The notes beneath the pieces were generated by a model that worked only from the letters and a program-made list of their open reading frames with translations, was not told the DNA's origin and did no database searches. 64,000 nt of DNA, from NCBI RefSeq assembly GCF_045291545.1, contig NZ_CP149514.1:310001-374000 (forward strand), given 5' to 3'. A program made the position numbers and the translations under genes. The DNA is from Gallaecimonas sp045291545 (GTDB lineage Bacteria; Pseudomonadota; Gammaproteobacteria; Enterobacterales; Gallaecimonadaceae). Each line of letters begins with the position of its first letter. Position 1 is the stretch's first letter. This document shows, in pieces, positions 62,022 through 64,000 of the stretch.

Positions 62022-62090
62022 ACGCGCCCTATTGTGAGTTTTATTGCGCATCCGCCGGCGGGCCGATGCGGAGAATAACGGAGAAAAACC

Positions 62091-62402
62091 ATGTACGCGG
62101 TTATCCAAAGTGGCGGTAAACAACACCGTGTCGCTGAGGGCGAGGTGGTTCGCCTGGAAAAGCTTGAGCTGGAAACCGGCGCAACTGTCGAGTTCGACAA
62201 AGTGCTGATGGTGACCAACGGTGACGACGTTAAAGTCGGCGCTCCTTATGTTGACGGCAGCAAAGTAACGGCGGAAGTCGTTGCTCACGGTCGTGGCGAC
62301 AAAGTGAAGATCGTTAAATTCCGTCGTCGTAAACACCACCGTAAGCAAATGGGCCACCGTCAGTGGTTCACTGAAGTCAAAATTACTGGCATCAGCGCCT
62401 GA
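62091..62402 (+). CDS. rplU: 50S ribosomal protein L21
   Basis: L21 is a 50S subunit protein that binds 23S rRNA. The 103-residue product starts MYAVIQSGGKQHRV, matching the family throughout, with a basic C-terminal KFRRRKHHRKQMGHRQ segment that contacts rRNA. ACGGAGA precedes the ATG. rpmA follows after 16 bases. Confidence 0.99.
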   Translation: MYAVIQSGGKQHRVAEGEVVRLEKLELETGATVEFDKVLMVTNGDDVKVGAPYVDGSKVTAEVVAHGRGDKVKIVKFRRRKHHRKQMGHRQWFTEVKITGISA

Positions 62403-62418
62403 TTAAGGAGACGTAACC

Positions 62419-62676
62419 ATGGCACATAAAAAGGCAGCAGGTTCTACTCGTAACGGTCGTGATTCAGAAAGCAAACGCCTGGGTGTAAAACGCTACGGTG
62501 GTGAGTCTGTTCTGGCTGGTAACATCATCGTTCGTCAGCGTGGCACCAAGTTTCATGCCGGTAGCAACGTGGGCATCGGTAAGGACCACACTCTGTTCGC
62601 CACTGCCGAAGGCAAGGTGAAGTTCGAAGTGAAAGGCCCGAAAAACCGTAAATACGTGAGCGTTATCGCCGACTAA
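62419..62676 (+). CDS. rpmA: 50S ribosomal protein L27
   Basis: L27 is located at the peptidyl transferase centre. The 85 residues start MAHKKAAGSTRNGRDSESK, with the short N-terminus that reaches the active site and no cleavable leader of the Firmicutes type. A strong AAGGAG site precedes ATG 62419. A terminator follows. Confidence 0.99.
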   Translation: MAHKKAAGSTRNGRDSESKRLGVKRYGGESVLAGNIIVRQRGTKFHAGSNVGIGKDHTLFATAEGKVKFEVKGPKNRKYVSVIAD

Positions 62677-62696
62677 CGGCTGCGCTTGGAAACGTG

Positions 62697-62726
62697 AAAG
62701 CCCCGCCAGCGCGCGGGGTTTTTTTA
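62697..62726 (+). terminator. Intrinsic terminator after rpmA
   Basis: Stem CCCCGC / GCGGGG with a six-base loop, preceded by AAAG and followed by seven T. It separates rpmA from obgE, which may still be reached by partial read-through. Confidence 0.85.
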
Positions 62727-62768
62727 TGAGCCGTCCTATGCTTAACCATCGGCAGGAGAAAAATCGCT

Positions 62769-63935
62769 ATGAAATTCGTTGATGAAGCCGTGATCCGCGT
62801 CGAAGCGGGCGATGGTGGTAATGGCGTCGTCGGTTTCCGGCGTGAAAAATATGTTCCCAAAGGGGGCCCGGACGGTGGTGACGGCGGCGACGGCGGCGAT
62901 GTGTATATTGAGGCGGATGAAAACCTCAATACGCTGATTGACTATCGCTTTGAACGCTTTCACAAGGCCGAACGCGGTGAAAATGGCAGTGGTGGCAACT
63001 GTACTGGCCGTCGTGGCCACGACCTGACGCTGAAAGTGCCGGTCGGTACCCGGGCTGCTGATGAAGAAACCGGTGAAGTGGTCGGCGAGGTCACGAAACA
63101 TGGTCAGCGCTTGATGGTTGCCAAAGGTGGCTTCCACGGCTTGGGCAATACCCGTTTTAAATCTTCCACTAACCGGGCTCCACGGCAACGGACTTTGGGT
63201 ACCAAAGGCGAAGTGCGGGAGTTGAAGCTGGAGCTGTTGTTGCTGGCGGATGTTGGATTGTTGGGTATGCCCAATGCCGGCAAATCAACACTGATCCGGG
63301 CAGTATCCAAGGCCAAGCCGAAAGTGGCTGACTACCCATTCACAACATTGGTGCCTAACTTAGGCGTAGTGAGCCCCTTCCCGGGCAAGAGTTTTGTTAT
63401 CGCCGATATTCCCGGCTTGATTGAAGGCGCTGCAGAAGGTGCTGGTTTGGGCTTTCAGTTTCTGCGTCACCTCGAGCGCTGCCGTATTTTACTGCATGTC
63501 ATTGATGTTGAGCCTTTTGACGGCAGCGATCCGGTAGAAAATGCCCTGACCATTATTGCTGAACTGGATCGGTATTCACCAAAGCTGGCGAAAAAGCCCC
63601 GTTGGGTCGTGTTTAACAAAACCGACTTGCTGACTGGCGACGCCTTGCCGCAGCGTATCGATGATATTTTGACTGCGCTGGACCATCAAGGCCCGTACTT
63701 TCAGACCTGTGCGGTATTGCAGGAAGGTACCCAGACGTTGGTGCATGAGCTGATGCATTTCATTGACAGTTTGCCAGCTGAAGAGGAAGCGCCGCAGCAA
63801 GGCGATGTACCAGTGGATTTCAAATGGGATGATTACCACGAGCAAACCTTGGCAGAGCATCAACAGGACGATGACGACGACGATGAAGACTGGGATGACG
63901 ACGATTATGACGTTGAGGTTGTCTACGAACGTTGA
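62769..63935 (+). CDS. obgE: Obg family GTPase (ObgE/CgtA)
   Basis: ObgE is an essential GTPase in late 50S assembly and stress responses. The 388 residues comprise an N-terminal glycine-rich Obg domain (about 1–158), the G domain with P-loop GMPNAGKST near 166, FTTL switch, DIPGLIEGA and NKTD, and a very acidic C-terminal tail (from about 350, rich in D and E). ATG 62769 follows GCAGGAG. It is the usual partner of rplU–rpmA. A terminator follows directly. Confidence 0.97.
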   Translation: MKFVDEAVIRVEAGDGGNGVVGFRREKYVPKGGPDGGDGGDGGDVYIEADENLNTLIDYRFERFHKAERGENGSGGNCTGRRGHDLTLKVPVGTRAADEETGEVVGEVTKHGQRLMVAKGGFHGLGNTRFKSSTNRAPRQRTLGTKGEVRELKLELLLLADVGLLGMPNAGKSTLIRAVSKAKPKVADYPFTTLVPNLGVVSPFPGKSFVIADIPGLIEGAAEGAGLGFQFLRHLERCRILLHVIDVEPFDGSDPVENALTIIAELDRYSPKLAKKPRWVVFNKTDLLTGDALPQRIDDILTALDHQGPYFQTCAVLQEGTQTLVHELMHFIDSLPAEEEAPQQGDVPVDFKWDDYHEQTLAEHQQDDDDDDEDWDDDDYDVEVVYER

Positions 63936-63936
63936 C

Positions 63937-63965
63937 AAAACCGCGCCTTAGGGCGCGGTTTTTTG
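63937..63965 (+). terminator. Intrinsic terminator after obgE
   Basis: Stem AAAACCGCGCC / GGCGCGGTTTT with a four-base loop (TTAG), with six T following; it starts two bases after the stop. The remaining bases to the window end hold no recognisable feature. Confidence 0.88.
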
Positions 63966-64000
63966 TTAAGCTGCGGTTTTCAGTGAAGAGCCAGCTGACG

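Noticed and set aside
63780..63935. Acidic repeats at the end of obgE as a separate repeat element
   Set aside because: This is the normal low-complexity acidic tail of gammaproteobacterial Obg proteins.
1..64000. CRISPR arrays, tRNA or rRNA genes, insertion sequences, phage genes, toxin–antitoxin pairs
   Set aside because: No clustered short repeats, transposase frames, phage proteins or tRNA-like cloverleafs were recognised; the XRE gene is coupled to a membrane protein rather than a toxin.

Overview
The window is chromosomal DNA of a gammaproteobacterium. The gene neighbourhoods match those of the Alteromonadales/Aeromonadales side of the class: a complete dcw cluster, lpxC–dciA–M23 peptidase–secA, nadC–pilABCD–coaE–zapD–yacG, ampDE–pdhR–aceEF–lpd, purEK, acnB–yacL-like, glnK–amtB, argR and mdh, and ispB/rplU–rpmA–obgE. 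Secreted M13 and S9 peptidase lipoproteins and a periplasmic-sensor GGDEF–EAL protein also fit that group. Base composition is moderately GC-rich. I cannot fix the genus from sequence alone.

Layout. 1–16.4 kb is the division and cell wall cluster (mraZ to ftsZ), all on +, with most neighbours overlapping by 1–8 bases, so it is probably one translationally coupled operon from a promoter at 9–38. 16.5–22.4 kb holds lpxC, the helicase loader dciA (reverse strand), an M23 peptidase, secA, mutT and trxC. 22.5–25.4 kb holds a cytochrome b561, a SulP anion transporter and a tandem universal stress protein. 25.4–32.4 kb holds nadC (reverse), the type IV pilus genes pilABCD, then coaE, zapD and yacG. 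32.5–40.9 kb holds ampD, ampE and the pyruvate dehydrogenase regulator and complex. 41–44.3 kb holds a small membrane protein with an XRE regulator, purEK (reverse) and a DUF535 protein. 44.5–53.5 kb is the most accessory part: a 1451-residue two-component-propeller/PAS/GGDEF/EAL protein and two large lipoprotein peptidases. 53.6–64 kb holds acnB, a UPF0231 protein, glnK–amtB, argR with a divergent orphan arginine-type binding protein, mdh, ispB (reverse), rplU–rpmA and obgE.

Regulation. Several operators can be read directly: three MraZ-type TGG repeats at 10-base period before mraZ, a perfect PdhR palindrome before pdhR, a PurR-like box before purE, two NtrC-like boxes plus a sigma-54-like promoter before glnK, and an ARG box between argR and the binding-protein gene. 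Twelve probable intrinsic terminators delimit transcription units.

There is no intergenic stretch above 300 bases; the largest are 26302–26555, 61859–62090 and 44271–44478. I saw no rRNA, tRNA, insertion sequence, prophage or CRISPR array. The window is mainly housekeeping DNA and I do not see a clearly new system. The better leads are regulatory: the pilA–pilB stem-loop, the glnK control region, and the ArgR-controlled orphan binding protein. The propeller–PAS–GGDEF–EAL sensor is a further lead.
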